41,770 bases of DNA from Paenibacillus sp. yr247 (GCF_900103825.1 NZ_FNIF01000032.1:1-41770), one strand, 5' to 3'; positions 7,236-16,247 are shown, counted from the stretch's first letter. Notes: a model not told the origin generated them from the letters alone. A program made the numbers and translations.

Positions 7236-8825
7236 TTATTTTTTTCTGCTTTCGTATTCGCTAGGCGTCATGCCGAAATATTTTTTGAAGCTTTTGCTGA
7301 AATAATTCGCATCGCTATAGCCGATCTTCTCGGCGATGTCAGCCAATTTGACGTTACCCACTCCTAGCAGCGCTTTGGCCCTCTGCATGCGAATCCGGGT
7401 AATGTAATCCGAAACGGAGACGCTGCCTTCTTTCCTGAATATTTTCCGCAGGTAGCTCGGATCGACGAATACTTCACCGGCCACTCTTTCCACTGTCAGC
7501 TCCGGATCTTGAAAGTTCGAATCGATGAATTCCTTCGCCGCTTCAAACCAATTTTTCGATTTGGACAGACGGCCTTTCTTCGCCGACTCTAAGACCGTGC
7601 GGTACAGCTCCAGCATCCAGATGCGGGATTGTTCGATCGACTCCATGCTTTGAATAGCCTGATACGGCGAAAAATCCGGACCGAACAGCTCCATAACGGA
7701 TAAGCCCGACTCGATGGCGAATGACAGGCATAGAGAGACCAGACCCATCATGACCGTATAGGCATAATCGACCGATATTTCGTTGCCCTCCATGTAATGA
7801 AAAACTTGTCCGATCAGCTTCTCGATTCCGTCCCAATCCCGCAATCTCAAATGAACGATCAAGCTTTCATGAATCTCGGCCGAAACGTAATCCAGCGAGT
7901 TTTGTCCGGTGGGTAATAGGTCGAACCGAATTACGTTCCTTTGACCGGCCGTTATTTTATTTCTTATAGCGGTTAGCGCATCCCGGTAGGAGACGTGAAT
8001 TTTTTCATACCCGTCGGCTTCACTGCCGATTCCGATCGTAGCCGTAAATTTGAAATGGCGTTCGACCATTTGACACAATCTCCGGTATGCTTCGACGCCG
8101 AAATCGCGCATGTCGGCCACGTCTTCGAAAGCCGTGAGTGAGACGGTTCGCCCTTCCGCATCATGAAAGAGAATGTGGCCGCCTGCACCTTGCAACAAGT
8201 CTTTCAACAAATTCGCCACCGTATGCTTCCACAGACCTATTTCCTTCGGATCGCTCCATCTCTGGTACAGTCCGTCGATTTCGACGACGGCAACGCGAAA
8301 CCGCCGCGGCGGTATCGGGATTCTGAACCGTTCCAGCGATTTCTCGATATCGTCCACGTTCATATTGAATTCTTGGCTGATGAGACGGTTAAGAAAGCCT
8401 TCGCGCAAAATAGCGGAATGGCTGCGGGACACCGTTCTCTCTTCTTGCGCTTGCTGCAGGGAGCTTTTGACCTTTTGCAGCGTCACAGTGATTTCCTCTT
8501 CGTTAAACGGCTTCAGGAGGTAATCCGCCACGCCGATTCGGATCGATTTTCTTGCGTACTCAAATTCATTATGCCCAGTTACAAGCACTACAACAATTTC
8601 GGGGAATGCGGCCGTTAATTTCTCGGCAAGCTCCAAACCGTCCATGAAAGGCATATTGATATCGACCAAGGCGACATCCGGTCTATGCTGATGCACCATC
8701 TCCAAAGCCTCGACTCCATGCTTCGCTTCGCAACAAACGATAAAGCCGAGTGCGTTCCAATTCAATTTGCTCCGTATGTAATGCCTGAAAATTGGCTCAT
8801 CGTCCACAATCATCACTTTAAACAT
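7236..8825 (-). CDS. AraC-type response regulator, YesN family
   Basis: Cytoplasmic transcription factor of 529 residues. The N-terminal receiver domain has the acidic pair DD at 8-9, phosphoacceptor Asp55 in 'VALVDINMPFMDG', and the conserved Lys in 'DYLLKPFNEEEI'. A long middle region follows, and the C-terminal 100 residues form two AraC helix-turn-helix units ('ERVAGEVFVDPSYLRKIFRK' and 'IAEKIGYSDANYFSKSFKKY'). I chose the ATG at 8825 because GAGGAGG precedes it. It overlaps the kinase stop by eight bases, indicating translational coupling. A longer frame to 8996 lies inside the kinase gene and is not credible. Partner is the YesM-type kinase; the likely target is the importer promoter at 7.1 kb. 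Confidence 0.93.
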   Translation of the reverse strand: MFKVMIVDDEPIFRHYIRSKLNWNALGFIVCCEAKHGVEALEMVHQHRPDVALVDINMPFMDGLELAEKLTAAFPEIVVVLVTGHNEFEYARKSIRIGVADYLLKPFNEEEITVTLQKVKSSLQQAQEERTVSRSHSAILREGFLNRLISQEFNMNVDDIEKSLERFRIPIPPRRFRVAVVEIDGLYQRWSDPKEIGLWKHTVANLLKDLLQGAGGHILFHDAEGRTVSLTAFEDVADMRDFGVEAYRRLCQMVERHFKFTATIGIGSEADGYEKIHVSYRDALTAIRNKITAGQRNVIRFDLLPTGQNSLDYVSAEIHESLIVHLRLRDWDGIEKLIGQVFHYMEGNEISVDYAYTVMMGLVSLCLSFAIESGLSVMELFGPDFSPYQAIQSMESIEQSRIWMLELYRTVLESAKKGRLSKSKNWFEAAKEFIDSNFQDPELTVERVAGEVFVDPSYLRKIFRKEGSVSVSDYITRIRMQRAKALLGVGNVKLADIAEKIGYSDANYFSKSFKKYFGMTPSEYESRKK

Positions 8826-10629
8826 AGGTTTTCCTCCTCGAATTGTCGGCCGGCACCATAATCCGGACCTCCGTTCCTTTCCCCGGCTCGCTTTGGATGG
8901 AAACGCCGTATTGATCGCCGAAATACAGCCGGATTCGTTCATGTACGCTGAATATTCCGAAGGAAGCCGGATGGCGCTCGCCGGAGCCGAACCCAAGAAT
9001 GGCTCTCGCCTTTTCTTCGGACATGCCGATGCCGTCGTCCTTCACCCGCAAGACGATCGCGGTTCCTTCCCTTTCGCCGTCAATGTCGATATGGCCGAAG
9101 CTGCCTTTCGTTTTCAAACCGTGGTAAATGGCATTTTCGACAAGGGGTTGAAGGGACAGCTTCGGAATTTCTTCGTTCAGCAGCTCGCTAGGCACATGAA
9201 TGCTGAAATCGAAAACATCCGGGTATCTCATTTGCTGAATTACCAAATAATCGGCGGCATTCTTGATTTCCTCGCCGACCGTGATGATTTCTTTGCCCTT
9301 GCTTAACGCGATTCTATAATAATCAGCCAGCGCCTTCGTCGTATCCCGAGCCTCTTGAATGCGGTTTAAATCGTTCAGAACATAGATGAGATCAAGCGTA
9401 TTGTATAGAAAATGAGGTTTGATCTGGGCATGAATCAAAGCAAGCTCGTATTCCTTTTTCATTCGCTGCTCCGTCTCCACCCGCTGCAGCAAATCTTGGA
9501 TTTGCGAGATCATCGTATTGAATACTGAAGTCAACAAACCGATTTCATCCTGAGTCTGAATGTCGCTTCTGCTGTCCAAATCGCCGTCCTTTACTTTTCG
9601 CATCGCTTTCGTCAGCCGGAAGAGCGGCCTGACGATGACCCGAGACAACACTCCAGCTCCCACTAAACCGAACAGAAGGCATACGATTCCGATGAAAGCG
9701 ATCATCCAACTATTTTTTTGAATATCGCCGGTCAGCATATTCATAGGTACAACATTGACCAGCTTCCAATTCATTTTATCGTAAGCATCGCTAGTTACCA
9801 GATTGCTGCTGGCGTCCGTATGAACGACTTGGCTGAACGAACCGTTCGCAGCCAGCAAACGGTTCAATTCGTCGTCCTGGAGAGGCTTTAGCAGCTTCCC
9901 GGCTTCGGGGGCGGAAATGATCATGCCCCGGTTGTCCAAAACAAAATAATGGTTGGGGCTTCCCTTGCTCATATTCAAGTAGGCGGAGGAAAGCGAGCTT
10001 TCTTTGACATTCAGCAGCAACGTACCGAACGGTAATCCCGTGTTGATATCGGTCACTATCTTGCCTAATGTAAGGACGGGCGTTTGGGGATCTGTCACCA
10101 AAAAAGCGCGCTGCTGCATCGGCAGCCAATGATTCACTCCAAAAGTTTCATTCGTTTGAAGCTTCTCCAGAATGCCGCTGCGAAACACCTCTTTATCCTT
10201 GTCGCTCGTTGATGCATAGGATGTGAAGATATTCGAATTCCGTCTTTCGATGAAGACAGCGGAATCGACGTCGGGAAAAATGAGCAAATCGACCGCGAGC
10301 TGAGATTCGATTTGGCCGCGGAACTGCCCTTCTCCATAAGCGTCGTTTGTCTCCGGATTGTTACTCAAAATTTTGTTCAAATCGGTCGTCAAAATATTGG
10401 CGCAGCTTTCCGTATTTTGGATGATGGAGTTCACTTGGCTCAAGATCAGATTCGATTCGTCGATGCTGTTTCTTTTCATCTTTTCGATCAGCGATCCGGT
10501 AAAAATGCGGCTGGACACGATGCCGAGAATAAGAAGCGGAACGATAATCAACGGAATATATACGGCGATAATTTTATTGCGAATCCATAGCCGCTCAAAC
10601 CAGGAAACGGGATTCCATCGTCCGTTCAT
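8818..10629 (-). CDS. YesM-type membrane sensor histidine kinase
   Basis: Sensor kinase of 603 residues. A first membrane segment (IIAVYIPLIIVPLLILGIV), an extracellular dCache-like sensor of about 260 residues, and a second segment (WMIAFIGIVCLLFGLVGAGV) lead to a HAMP linker ('VIVRPLFRLTKAMRKVKDGD'). The His_kinase domain carries 'IHAQIKPHFLYNTLDLI' with the phosphoacceptor His, and the ATPase domain has 'QPLVENAIYHGL' and 'DDGIGM'. The ATG is preceded by AAGGGGGAG. It is co-transcribed with the AraC-type regulator through an 8-bp overlap. The pair is expected to sense an extracellular carbohydrate or its complex with the importer's binding protein, and to switch on the importer. Confidence 0.93.
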   Translation of the reverse strand: MNGRWNPVSWFERLWIRNKIIAVYIPLIIVPLLILGIVSSRIFTGSLIEKMKRNSIDESNLILSQVNSIIQNTESCANILTTDLNKILSNNPETNDAYGEGQFRGQIESQLAVDLLIFPDVDSAVFIERRNSNIFTSYASTSDKDKEVFRSGILEKLQTNETFGVNHWLPMQQRAFLVTDPQTPVLTLGKIVTDINTGLPFGTLLLNVKESSLSSAYLNMSKGSPNHYFVLDNRGMIISAPEAGKLLKPLQDDELNRLLAANGSFSQVVHTDASSNLVTSDAYDKMNWKLVNVVPMNMLTGDIQKNSWMIAFIGIVCLLFGLVGAGVLSRVIVRPLFRLTKAMRKVKDGDLDSRSDIQTQDEIGLLTSVFNTMISQIQDLLQRVETEQRMKKEYELALIHAQIKPHFLYNTLDLIYVLNDLNRIQEARDTTKALADYYRIALSKGKEIITVGEEIKNAADYLVIQQMRYPDVFDFSIHVPSELLNEEIPKLSLQPLVENAIYHGLKTKGSFGHIDIDGEREGTAIVLRVKDDGIGMSEEKARAILGFGSGERHPASFGIFSVHERIRLYFGDQYGVSIQSEPGKGTEVRIMVPADNSRRKTYV

Positions 10630-10761
10630 AGTTTTCTCCCCCTTTTTAAATGGGTTGATTCTGCCGTTTGTGTTAACTCTCTTTTATTTAATGCGATTCT
10701 TGAAATATGTATATGGTTGGTTTCTTAAATGGAGACCGCTTTCCCGAGTCATTTAATCTCT

Positions 10762-10935
10762 CTGGATCTATTCATTGACGTACTTCTTCAATACAAAGAG
10801 CATCTACCGAATCTTTATAAATCGATAGACGCCCTGGCTTAAGATTTAACGGAGATTGATTTAATCCAATAGATACCCGGTATTGGCACTAAAATTGCAG
10901 CAACAATTTTAGCTGAGATCGGAGGGTTCTCTGAG
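10762..10935 (+). mobile_element. IS110-family transposase remnant, copy 1
   Basis: The plus strand encodes 'IPGIGTKIAATILAEIGG', the Transposase_20 helix-hairpin-helix region of IS110 transposases, preceded by a tail of the linker helix ('LYKSIDALA'). In-frame stops occur at two places. The stretch from 10817 to 10923 aligns over its whole length with 16263-16368, at roughly 85 percent identity by eye, so both are decayed copies of one element. No ends or transposase N-terminus survive. Confidence 0.8.
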
Positions 10936-11221
10936 AGGAACCTTTTAGTAGCTCACTAAATGGTGATAACTTGGTTAATGTTAAAGTAGATTCTGATGAA
11001 GACTTATAAAGAGCCTCGGCTTTGGAATAATGTTCTTTCTCACCAAGATTAGATAATGCTTGTCCGTCTCTTCCATATAACCAGCAAACTCCCTTATCGC
11101 ATTTGTATCTCCAGCTTTTCGTTTGCAGTTGCATGATTTTGATAGAGAACACGTGAATCCCTAAAAAGACCAAAGCGATCAGTAAGGAGAAGATTGCACC
11201 CTTCCTTACACAGATCTTCAA
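10889..11221 (-). CDS. Uncertain small membrane protein, C-terminus replaced by IS110 remnant
   Basis: A 110-codon frame. Residues 1-30 have a basic start and one hydrophobic segment (IFSLLIALVFLGIHVFSI), then 'QTKSWRYKCDKGVCWLYGRDG' with two cysteines and a tyrosine/lysine-rich region. The last 15 or so residues run antisense through the IS110 remnant, so the natural C-terminus has been lost. The start has only a weak ribosome binding site. I do not recognise a family. It may be the N-terminal half of a gene cut by the insertion, or non-coding. Confidence 0.35.
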   Translation of the reverse strand: MKICVRKGAIFSLLIALVFLGIHVFSIKIMQLQTKSWRYKCDKGVCWLYGRDGQALSNLGEKEHYSKAEALYKSSSESTLTLTKLSPFSELLKGSSQRTLRSQLKLLLQF

Positions 11222-11348
11222 TCAATCAACTGCCTGCATTACACCCATTAAATAAAAATTACATAAATATTGAAATTAATTTACTTATCATGCTGTCCCC
11301 TGAGTTTTAAGTTTTCGTCTCATCTTGTATCTAAATTCAACCTCTTTT

Positions 11349-11428
11349 ACGAATGTCCTTTATTGTAAGTATCCTGCCCGATAGCGTAATGAAGGCTGCC
11401 GAACGTTTCCTCGGCAGCCTTGTCGTTT
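11349..11428 (+). repeat. Dispersed hairpin repeat, copy A; bidirectional terminator
   Basis: ATCCTGCCCGATAGCGTAAT is followed by a perfect 11-bp stem, AAGGCTGCCGA (11392-11402) and TCGGCAGCCTT (11411-11421), then TGTCGTTTTC. The preceding TGTCCTTTATTG is shared with the copy near 32838. On the minus strand it lies just past the small gene ending at 11447. Confidence 0.7.
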
Positions 11429-11446
11429 TCTTATTCAGTTCTCGTA

Positions 11447-11615
11447 CTAAGTTTGCTGAAGGCCCTTTATTTCCATTAAGTAGAATATGAATCGATAGAC
11501 ATCACGGACGGGAGTTAAGTCAGGGAAAGTACCGAACTGTACCCCGTTATAAAATCGGTTAAGGCCATGTTCCTCTTCGCATTGGATCATGGCATTCCCG
11601 ACCAAGGATTCCCAT
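11447..11615 (-). pseudogene. Small unidentified gene with a frameshift at its start
   Basis: The minus strand holds AAAGGAGAAGTG and an ATG at 11615, but that frame stops after 18 codons. In the next frame a coherent protein runs to a stop at 11447: 'ESLVGNAMIQCEEEHGLNRF', then 'YNGVQFGTFPDLTPVRDVYR', then 'FIFYLMEIKGLQQT'. Removing one G from the GGG after the ATG joins start and body into about 55 residues. Alternatively translation starts at the internal ATG (11590), giving 47 residues. I do not recognise the family. A terminator-like repeat follows directly, supporting a real transcription unit. Confidence 0.45.
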
Positions 11616-11654
11616 CACTTCTCCTTTTATCGAACATGCTTAATCATCGAATTT

Positions 11655-12202
11655 AGGATATTTTGGGAATTACAAACAATATCTTAAAGCTTTTTGTCAC
11701 TCTATGAAAACATATAGCTCCTTCACGAGCGCTTCCTCCTCTACCGACTTTGCGTATCGCCCAGATGAGAAAAGGGACGGCCACCAAAACCGCCAGGTTC
11801 GTAAACATCCAATAATTGTAATATTTGCAGGCATTTAGTTGCGCAGTATAAGGGAACTCCCAGGGTGAAAACGATGAGCAGCTGCCAAATAATCGGCGTC
11901 AAAAATTCGAGCTTCTTGAGCGGTAAATATTCTATCGATACCGTATCAATCGCTACCTGTGGAGAATAAGTCATTGTTCTGACCGCAGCTTCGCCGAAAA
12001 TCATCAAAGGATTCACAATAACTATCACCAAGAGGAAGGCGGCCAATACGAACGCTCCAAGGACCCTCCGCATTACTCGCTTGTGTTCATTCAAATTAGG
12101 GAATAGGAAATAGGGGACGCCAAGCGTCTTCAAGCCGGATAGATGGGCGATCTGGTAAAGCATGCCCCAGCAATGGCTCTGCATAAAAGCAGAGAAGCAC
12201 AT
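11655..12202 (-). pseudogene. Broken GerAB-type germination permease
   Basis: The frame contains several hydrophobic segments in the order seen in the second half of GerAB permeases: 'TLGVPYFLFPNLNEHKRVMR' (the loop found in this family as F.P.. ..K), then 'GAFVLAAFLLVIVIVNPL', 'YLPLKKLEFLTPIIWQLLI' and 'VFTLGVPLYCATK'. The frame then leaves the family; a neighbouring frame continues 'YNYWMFTNLAVLVAVPFLIW' and 'AIRKVGRGG', so a frameshift lies near 11835. The N-terminal half is absent. It is therefore a double-damaged remnant, unrelated to the intact-looking GerAB at the window start except by family. Confidence 0.6.
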
Positions 12203-12244
12203 TCGGGAAAATCGGTTTTGCGAGTAAAGACAGCTACTGACGTG

Positions 12245-12420
12245 TAAGCTGCCTAAGGAGCGCGTCGAGGCGATTGTGAAGTCTGAACAAGGGGAGTATT
12301 TTGATCCTGGACATACGGAAAACGCATGAAGGAATGGGGTTACGGTTCACCGCTCCGACTACGAACAATGGCTGGCACTGGCGCAAGAAGCGAAGGATTT
12401 TGTCCTCTCTGGATTAAAAT
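12245..12420 (+). pseudogene. Remnant of a small TfoX- or YjbR-like protein
   Basis: The plus strand reads 'KERVEAIVKSEQGEYFDPGH', then after a short lesion 'VTVHRSDYEQWLALAQEAKD' followed by FV. This resembles the C-terminal half of small proteins of the TfoX N-terminal-domain or MmcQ/YjbR kind ('FDPGHGR.MKEW'). No N-terminus is seen, and a stop after 'HTENA' breaks the frame. The assignment is from memory of the motif and is tentative. Confidence 0.4.
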
Positions 12421-12445
12421 TACAGCTTCGAACCCCGCAACAACA

Positions 12446-12485
12446 AACATCCCGACCTTGCCCATGCGCGCGCGGTTGGGATGTT
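12446..12485 (-). terminator. Terminator of the aldo/keto reductase gene
   Basis: On the minus strand AACATCCCAACC pairs with GGTCGGGATGTT around a GC-rich loop and is followed by TGTTGTTG. It begins 13 bases past the stop. Confidence 0.6.
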
Positions 12486-12498
12486 CGTCCACTGCCGG

Positions 12499-13341
12499 TT
12501 AACGATTAAAATGATCCGGATGCGGACCGTAACGCAGGCCCTCATCCAATGCGTCGATCGTCGCCATATCCTCTTCGCTGAGCTCGAAGTCGAACACATT
12601 CGCATTCTGCCGGATCCGTTCGGGGTTCACGGACTTCGGGATCGTCACAATCCCGTTCTGAATGTCCCAGCGGAGTATGATTTGCGCCATCGTCTTGCCG
12701 TACTTGGTTGCCAGCCGGGCCAGCACCGGGTGGTCCAAATGGCCATGCATCAGCGGGGCGTACGCCTGCAGCTGGATTCCCTGCTCTCTGCAGAATGTCA
12801 GCAGCTCGCGCTGGACCAGCCGGGGATGGTACTCGACCTGATTGACCGCAGGCACCACGCCCGTATCCTCGATAATTTCGCGCAGGTTATGGATCTGAAA
12901 GTTGCTGACTCCGATCGCGCGGACATGACCTTCTTGATACAGATGCACAAGCGCCTTCCACGTCTCGCGGTACTTGCCTTTCACCAGCCAGTGAATGAGG
13001 TACAAATCGATGGCCTCAAGCCCAAGCTTTTTGCGGCTGACCTCGTACGCCTTCAGCGTAGATTCATAGCCTTGGTCGGCATTCCACACCTTCGTTGTCA
13101 CGAACAGCTCCTCGCGAGGAACGCCGCTTTCCCGGATGGCTTGCCCGACACCCTGCTCGTTGCCGTAAACAGACGCCGTATCAATGCTGCGGTAGCCGGC
13201 GCCGATAGCCGATTTTACCGAATGAATCACTTCGTTGCCTTCCCTTACCAAAAATACGCCAAGCCCGATCCATGGCATCGTGATGCCGTTATTCAACCTG
13301 GGTCCGGACGAAAATGCCCGGTTGGCTCCTTCTGTCGTCAT
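12499..13341 (-). CDS. Aldo/keto reductase, YvgN/YtbE-like
   Basis: NADPH-dependent oxidoreductase of the aldo/keto reductase superfamily (TIM barrel, cytoplasmic), 280 residues and full length. Catalytic residues are in place: Asp54 and Tyr59 in 'GYRSIDTASVYGNEQGVG', Lys84 in 'VTTKVWN' and His117 in 'IDLYLIHW'. The cofactor region 'IPKSVNPERIRQNANVFDF' is also typical. The ATG at 13341 is preceded by AGGAGG at good spacing. It lies downstream of, and overlaps, a broken MarR-type regulator gene on the same strand. Such MarR-reductase pairs often respond to electrophiles or aldehydes. With the regulator damaged, expression may be unregulated. Substrate is not predictable beyond small aldehydes or ketones such as methylglyoxal. 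Confidence 0.93.
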   Translation of the reverse strand: MTTEGANRAFSSGPRLNNGITMPWIGLGVFLVREGNEVIHSVKSAIGAGYRSIDTASVYGNEQGVGQAIRESGVPREELFVTTKVWNADQGYESTLKAYEVSRKKLGLEAIDLYLIHWLVKGKYRETWKALVHLYQEGHVRAIGVSNFQIHNLREIIEDTGVVPAVNQVEYHPRLVQRELLTFCREQGIQLQAYAPLMHGHLDHPVLARLATKYGKTMAQIILRWDIQNGIVTIPKSVNPERIRQNANVFDFELSEEDMATIDALDEGLRYGPHPDHFNR

Positions 13342-13865
13342 GGTTTATCCCTCCTAATTCCTTAGCTCCAAGACCGATTTTTTTCAGCAGACGAATCAAC
13401 AGCTCTTTTTCATCCGTACTGATAAAGGCTAAGACATGAGATATCGTTTCCACATGCCTTGGAAAGATCTCGTCAAACAGCCGTTTCCCTTTCTCGCTAA
13501 GGACGACATTCGAAACTCTGGTCGCCGGATCCGTTTCTCTTTTTATCAGCTCTTTTTTTTCAAGCTTTTCAACGACGTAGGTGATACTTCCGCTGGGAAT
13601 CGAAAGCACTTCACTGATATTTTTGCACCGGATGGGGTACCTAGTTGTAAATAAGCTCAAGGATCATAAAATGAGGAATTTCGATGTTATAACTTTCAAT
13701 ATCCTTTTGAACATGTTCGAATACGGTCGCGGAAGCTTTTCTCCATATTCGAAATAATCTTAAATTCGAGCTGGCTTTATTCGTCCATTTGATACATGGA
13801 TTCCCCCTCATTTCAAACAATAAGGATAATAATATCCTATCATTAGGGTATTGTGATGTCAACAA
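13289..13865 (-). pseudogene. Broken MarR-family regulator
   Basis: Two frames together make one winged-helix MarR protein. The first ends 'VQKDIESYNIEIPHFMILEL' then IYN and a TAG at 13649; the second continues 'ISEVLSIPSGSITYVVEKLE', 'KKELIKRETDPATRVSNVVL' and 'SEKGKRLFDEIFP'. In a neighbouring frame the missing piece 'VPHPVQK' is visible, so both a stop (TAG) and a one-base insertion (CAAAAAT) separate the halves. A third lesion lies near the start: GAGGGGGAATCC and ATG at 13799 open a frame (MYQMDE) that stops at once, one base out of phase with the body. The C-terminus overlaps the reductase start by 53 bases. Confidence 0.75.
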
Positions 13866-14448
13866 GCCCCTCTATCGCTAACGTACTCATCTCTTCTATA
13901 CTCCTCCAAAATGGGATGAAATCCTGCGAATAAGCGAGTATTCGCGAGAAAATTGAATCGTACCGAGGGAGCTGAATGAGCTATCATATGTACACAAAAA
14001 AGTAGTGTTTTGTGCACGTTTTCTTTATTCCATTACCAATCCTCGTTAATTTATTTTCAGAGAGTAGGTAATCCCCAAAGTTTGCAATGATACAAAAACG
14101 AACAGAACTGCTAGAGTAAAAAAGACTTGAATTGAGCAACACTTCGGCAATAGGCATTGCTCACAAAAAATATGCCACTAAATTCAATTACTGCTACTGT
14201 AAAAGCTTATATATTAAATAAAGGATTTTTTCGAAATTGTTTTTACATAAAAGACCAGTAGCGTAACAAGGCTGCCGATTGTTCAAGCGGCAGCCTTGTG
14301 GATAGGTTATTAAACTCTCGTTTCCTTTAGTTCTCTTAAATAAGACGAGTCATTCGAGCGCCTGGCGCTTCCCGAAAAAACAGAGAATTGGGTGAATCAG
14401 ATTTATTCCATTCCGGGTCATGTTTAGCGATCCTTTGGAATCAATCAA
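13866..14448. other. Intergenic region with palindromes and a possible membrane-protein remnant
   Basis: No intact gene. At 13988-14017 GTACACAAAA and TTTTGTGCAC form an imperfect inverted repeat. On the minus strand 14046-14207 reads 'VAVIEFSGIFFVSNAYCRSV' and, one base shifted at a T6 run, 'FFTLAVLFVFVSLQTLGITY' ending SLKIN, a plausible membrane-protein tail with a homopolymer frameshift. I do not recognise it. Confidence 0.3.
14255..14302 (+). repeat. Dispersed hairpin repeat, copy B
   Basis: AGCGTAA leads to a perfect 11-bp stem, CAAGGCTGCCG (14267-14277) and CGGCAGCCTTG (14288-14298). It lies about 150 bases past the alginate-lyase-family gene stop (14449) on the minus strand and can end its transcript. 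Confidence 0.65.
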
Positions 14449-15945
14449 TTAATTCAAATTGGCATAGAGCAATTTCTCGCGCGCGTCTATGTAATCTTTG
14501 AGCAATTTGTCCGCGGTTCTCTGGTACAGCTTGTCATTAAACTTGATACCGGCCGGAACGAAGACCGGAATGCCTTCCGCCATGCTTGCCTCTACCGCTT
14601 GCTCGAGTTCCCACTTCTTATCGCCAGCATAATAAGGAGCAAGGAAATTGAGCGATTTCTTGATGCTTCCGCCTTTAGGGGACTCGTAGTTCCACAAATC
14701 AATGCCTACCTTGTCGCCAAGCTGGGCGAGGTAAACGAATCCTTGCAGGTTGTACAGCGGATAGTGAAGCGAGAGCGTTCTATCCATTTCTTGCGGCATC
14801 TTGCCGTCGGACTCGATCTGGCCGTCCACCCGTTGTTTGCCGCTTTCAATATATTTCTTCGCGACGTCCAGTTTGCCGCTGAACAACGCGAAGGAAGCAA
14901 CTTGCGTGTCATACCAAGTGCCGTGGTTGTTCGTCGCTTTCTTTTCATCCAGACCGATTTTATTTTCAGTCAGCCACTTCATGTATGCTGCGATCCAGTC
15001 CTTGAACCGGTTCAGATCAGAATCCGGCAAATATTTGGACTTGTTTAAGATCGTGACATAATCCAAGATGTTCATGATGTTGATCGTTTCAATGATCCCT
15101 TCTTTTCGGCCTTCAGTAACGCCCGGTATAGACTGGCCGTAGTTCAAATTCGGATTCATCATTGTATCCGGATTCAAATACCAAACGCGCAACAGCTTGG
15201 ATGCATATTCGGCATAGACTTCATTGCCGGTGTAAAAATAAGCCAGCGCCAAAGTTTTGATCGCGGAATGCGATTTAACGAGGCTGTCTTTGTCATAAGC
15301 GGAGTTTTTCGTTTCCGGATTCACAAAGCCGTCCTTGCGGATGTAGGGCTTTCCATCCGGCGTATCCGGGTTCGGCCACCAGTAGATGCCGATCGAAACA
15401 TAGTCATGCTTATCTCCGCTAGGAGGCGTCGACGTTTTGTAGGTTACCGAATAAGGTCCAGCCTTCATTTCTTTGTCAGCCTGCTGCTTCAGCTGATCTA
15501 CGCTCGCCGTTACGCCGGCGTCCCCTGCCAGGTACTTAGCTTTGATTTCGTTCAGCGAGTACACGTTCAAGTAAAGAAAATTGGAAGCCAGCATCGCGTT
15601 ATTCGCGTTTTTACAAATCGTTTTCATGACCTCATCACTCGCTTTTCCGCCGATAAGTACAGTTTTGCATTCTTGGTTCCATTCCACGGTTTTTCCGAGC
15701 AGGCTGCCGATCATTCGAATCGGGACGTATGTAGTGTCTTGGTAAATGAAAGAGGCTGGAACCTTTGTGCCGTTATTGTCATACATGCCGTCTACAGCGG
15801 TCTTGTCCTCCCCGTTAATAATAAAGTTAAGCTTGTCGAAGCTGCCTTCGAGATTCTGGGTGGCCGCAAATGTTAGACCCGAGAAGAAAATAGACCCGCA
15901 CATGAACGCAATAATTAAATGCTTGAACTGATACTTCTTATTCAT
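14449..15945 (-). CDS. Secreted alginate-lyase-family protein with N-terminal copper-amine-oxidase-like domain
   Basis: Predicted exported polysaccharide lyase-like protein of 498 residues. Residues 1-28 form a signal peptide ending near TFA-A. Residues 35-100 resemble the 'copper amine oxidase N-terminal' module common in Paenibacillus exported proteins ('INGEDKTAVDGMYDNNGTKV', 'TTYVPIRMIGSLLGKTVEWN'). The rest is the alpha/alpha-barrel alginate lyase domain: 'YVSIGIYWWPNPDTPDGKPY' near 182-201, 'KSHSAIKTLALAYFYTGNEV', and the active-site-like 'NNHGTWYDTQ' at 339-348. Start has GGAGGAGG seven bases before ATG. Substrate may be alginate or another uronic-acid polymer; members of this domain family are not all alginate-specific. 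It stands alone, with a cre-like site at its promoter. Confidence 0.88.
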   Translation of the reverse strand: MNKKYQFKHLIIAFMCGSIFFSGLTFAATQNLEGSFDKLNFIINGEDKTAVDGMYDNNGTKVPASFIYQDTTYVPIRMIGSLLGKTVEWNQECKTVLIGGKASDEVMKTICKNANNAMLASNFLYLNVYSLNEIKAKYLAGDAGVTASVDQLKQQADKEMKAGPYSVTYKTSTPPSGDKHDYVSIGIYWWPNPDTPDGKPYIRKDGFVNPETKNSAYDKDSLVKSHSAIKTLALAYFYTGNEVYAEYASKLLRVWYLNPDTMMNPNLNYGQSIPGVTEGRKEGIIETINIMNILDYVTILNKSKYLPDSDLNRFKDWIAAYMKWLTENKIGLDEKKATNNHGTWYDTQVASFALFSGKLDVAKKYIESGKQRVDGQIESDGKMPQEMDRTLSLHYPLYNLQGFVYLAQLGDKVGIDLWNYESPKGGSIKKSLNFLAPYYAGDKKWELEQAVEASMAEGIPVFVPAGIKFNDKLYQRTADKLLKDYIDAREKLLYANLN

Positions 15946-15965
15946 GCAAAACCTCCTCCAAATAA

Positions 15966-15990
15966 TGTAAGCGCATTCGAATCAATTATA
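15966..15990 (-). promoter_or_regulatory. Promoter -10 with overlapping cre-like site for the lyase gene
   Basis: The minus strand has TATAAT at 15985-15990; the -35 region is weak. Directly downstream TGTAAGCGCATTCG (15966-15979, read on the plus strand) matches 12 of 14 cre positions. Binding of CcpA there would cover the transcription start. Confidence 0.5.
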
Positions 15991-16247
15991 CTCTTATTGC
16001 CAAGATTTGATTAGATGGAAAAATTTTAGGTCCTTTTAGTAAAATTTATCTTGTTTGGTCGATCGTGCATAGGCGGCACCTGAGATCTCTAAGAACTTCA
16101 ATTGTGGTTCGGGATTTTAGATTTGAGCTTCTCAAAGAGGAGCAGCATTCGGTCCGATCAAACGCATGGGTGCAGGCATAATCGTTGAGTTCGGTTTTCA
16201 TTGGCTTGCGAGCTGGATACTAGATTTCACCGTCGGCCCGATTCATT

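Noticed and set aside
12481..13365. Plus-strand open frame of 294 codons over the aldo/keto reductase
   Set aside because: Antisense to an intact reductase with all catalytic residues; no ribosome site.
15268..15876. Plus-strand frame over the lyase gene
   Set aside because: Shadow of the secreted lyase; no start signal and no family resemblance.
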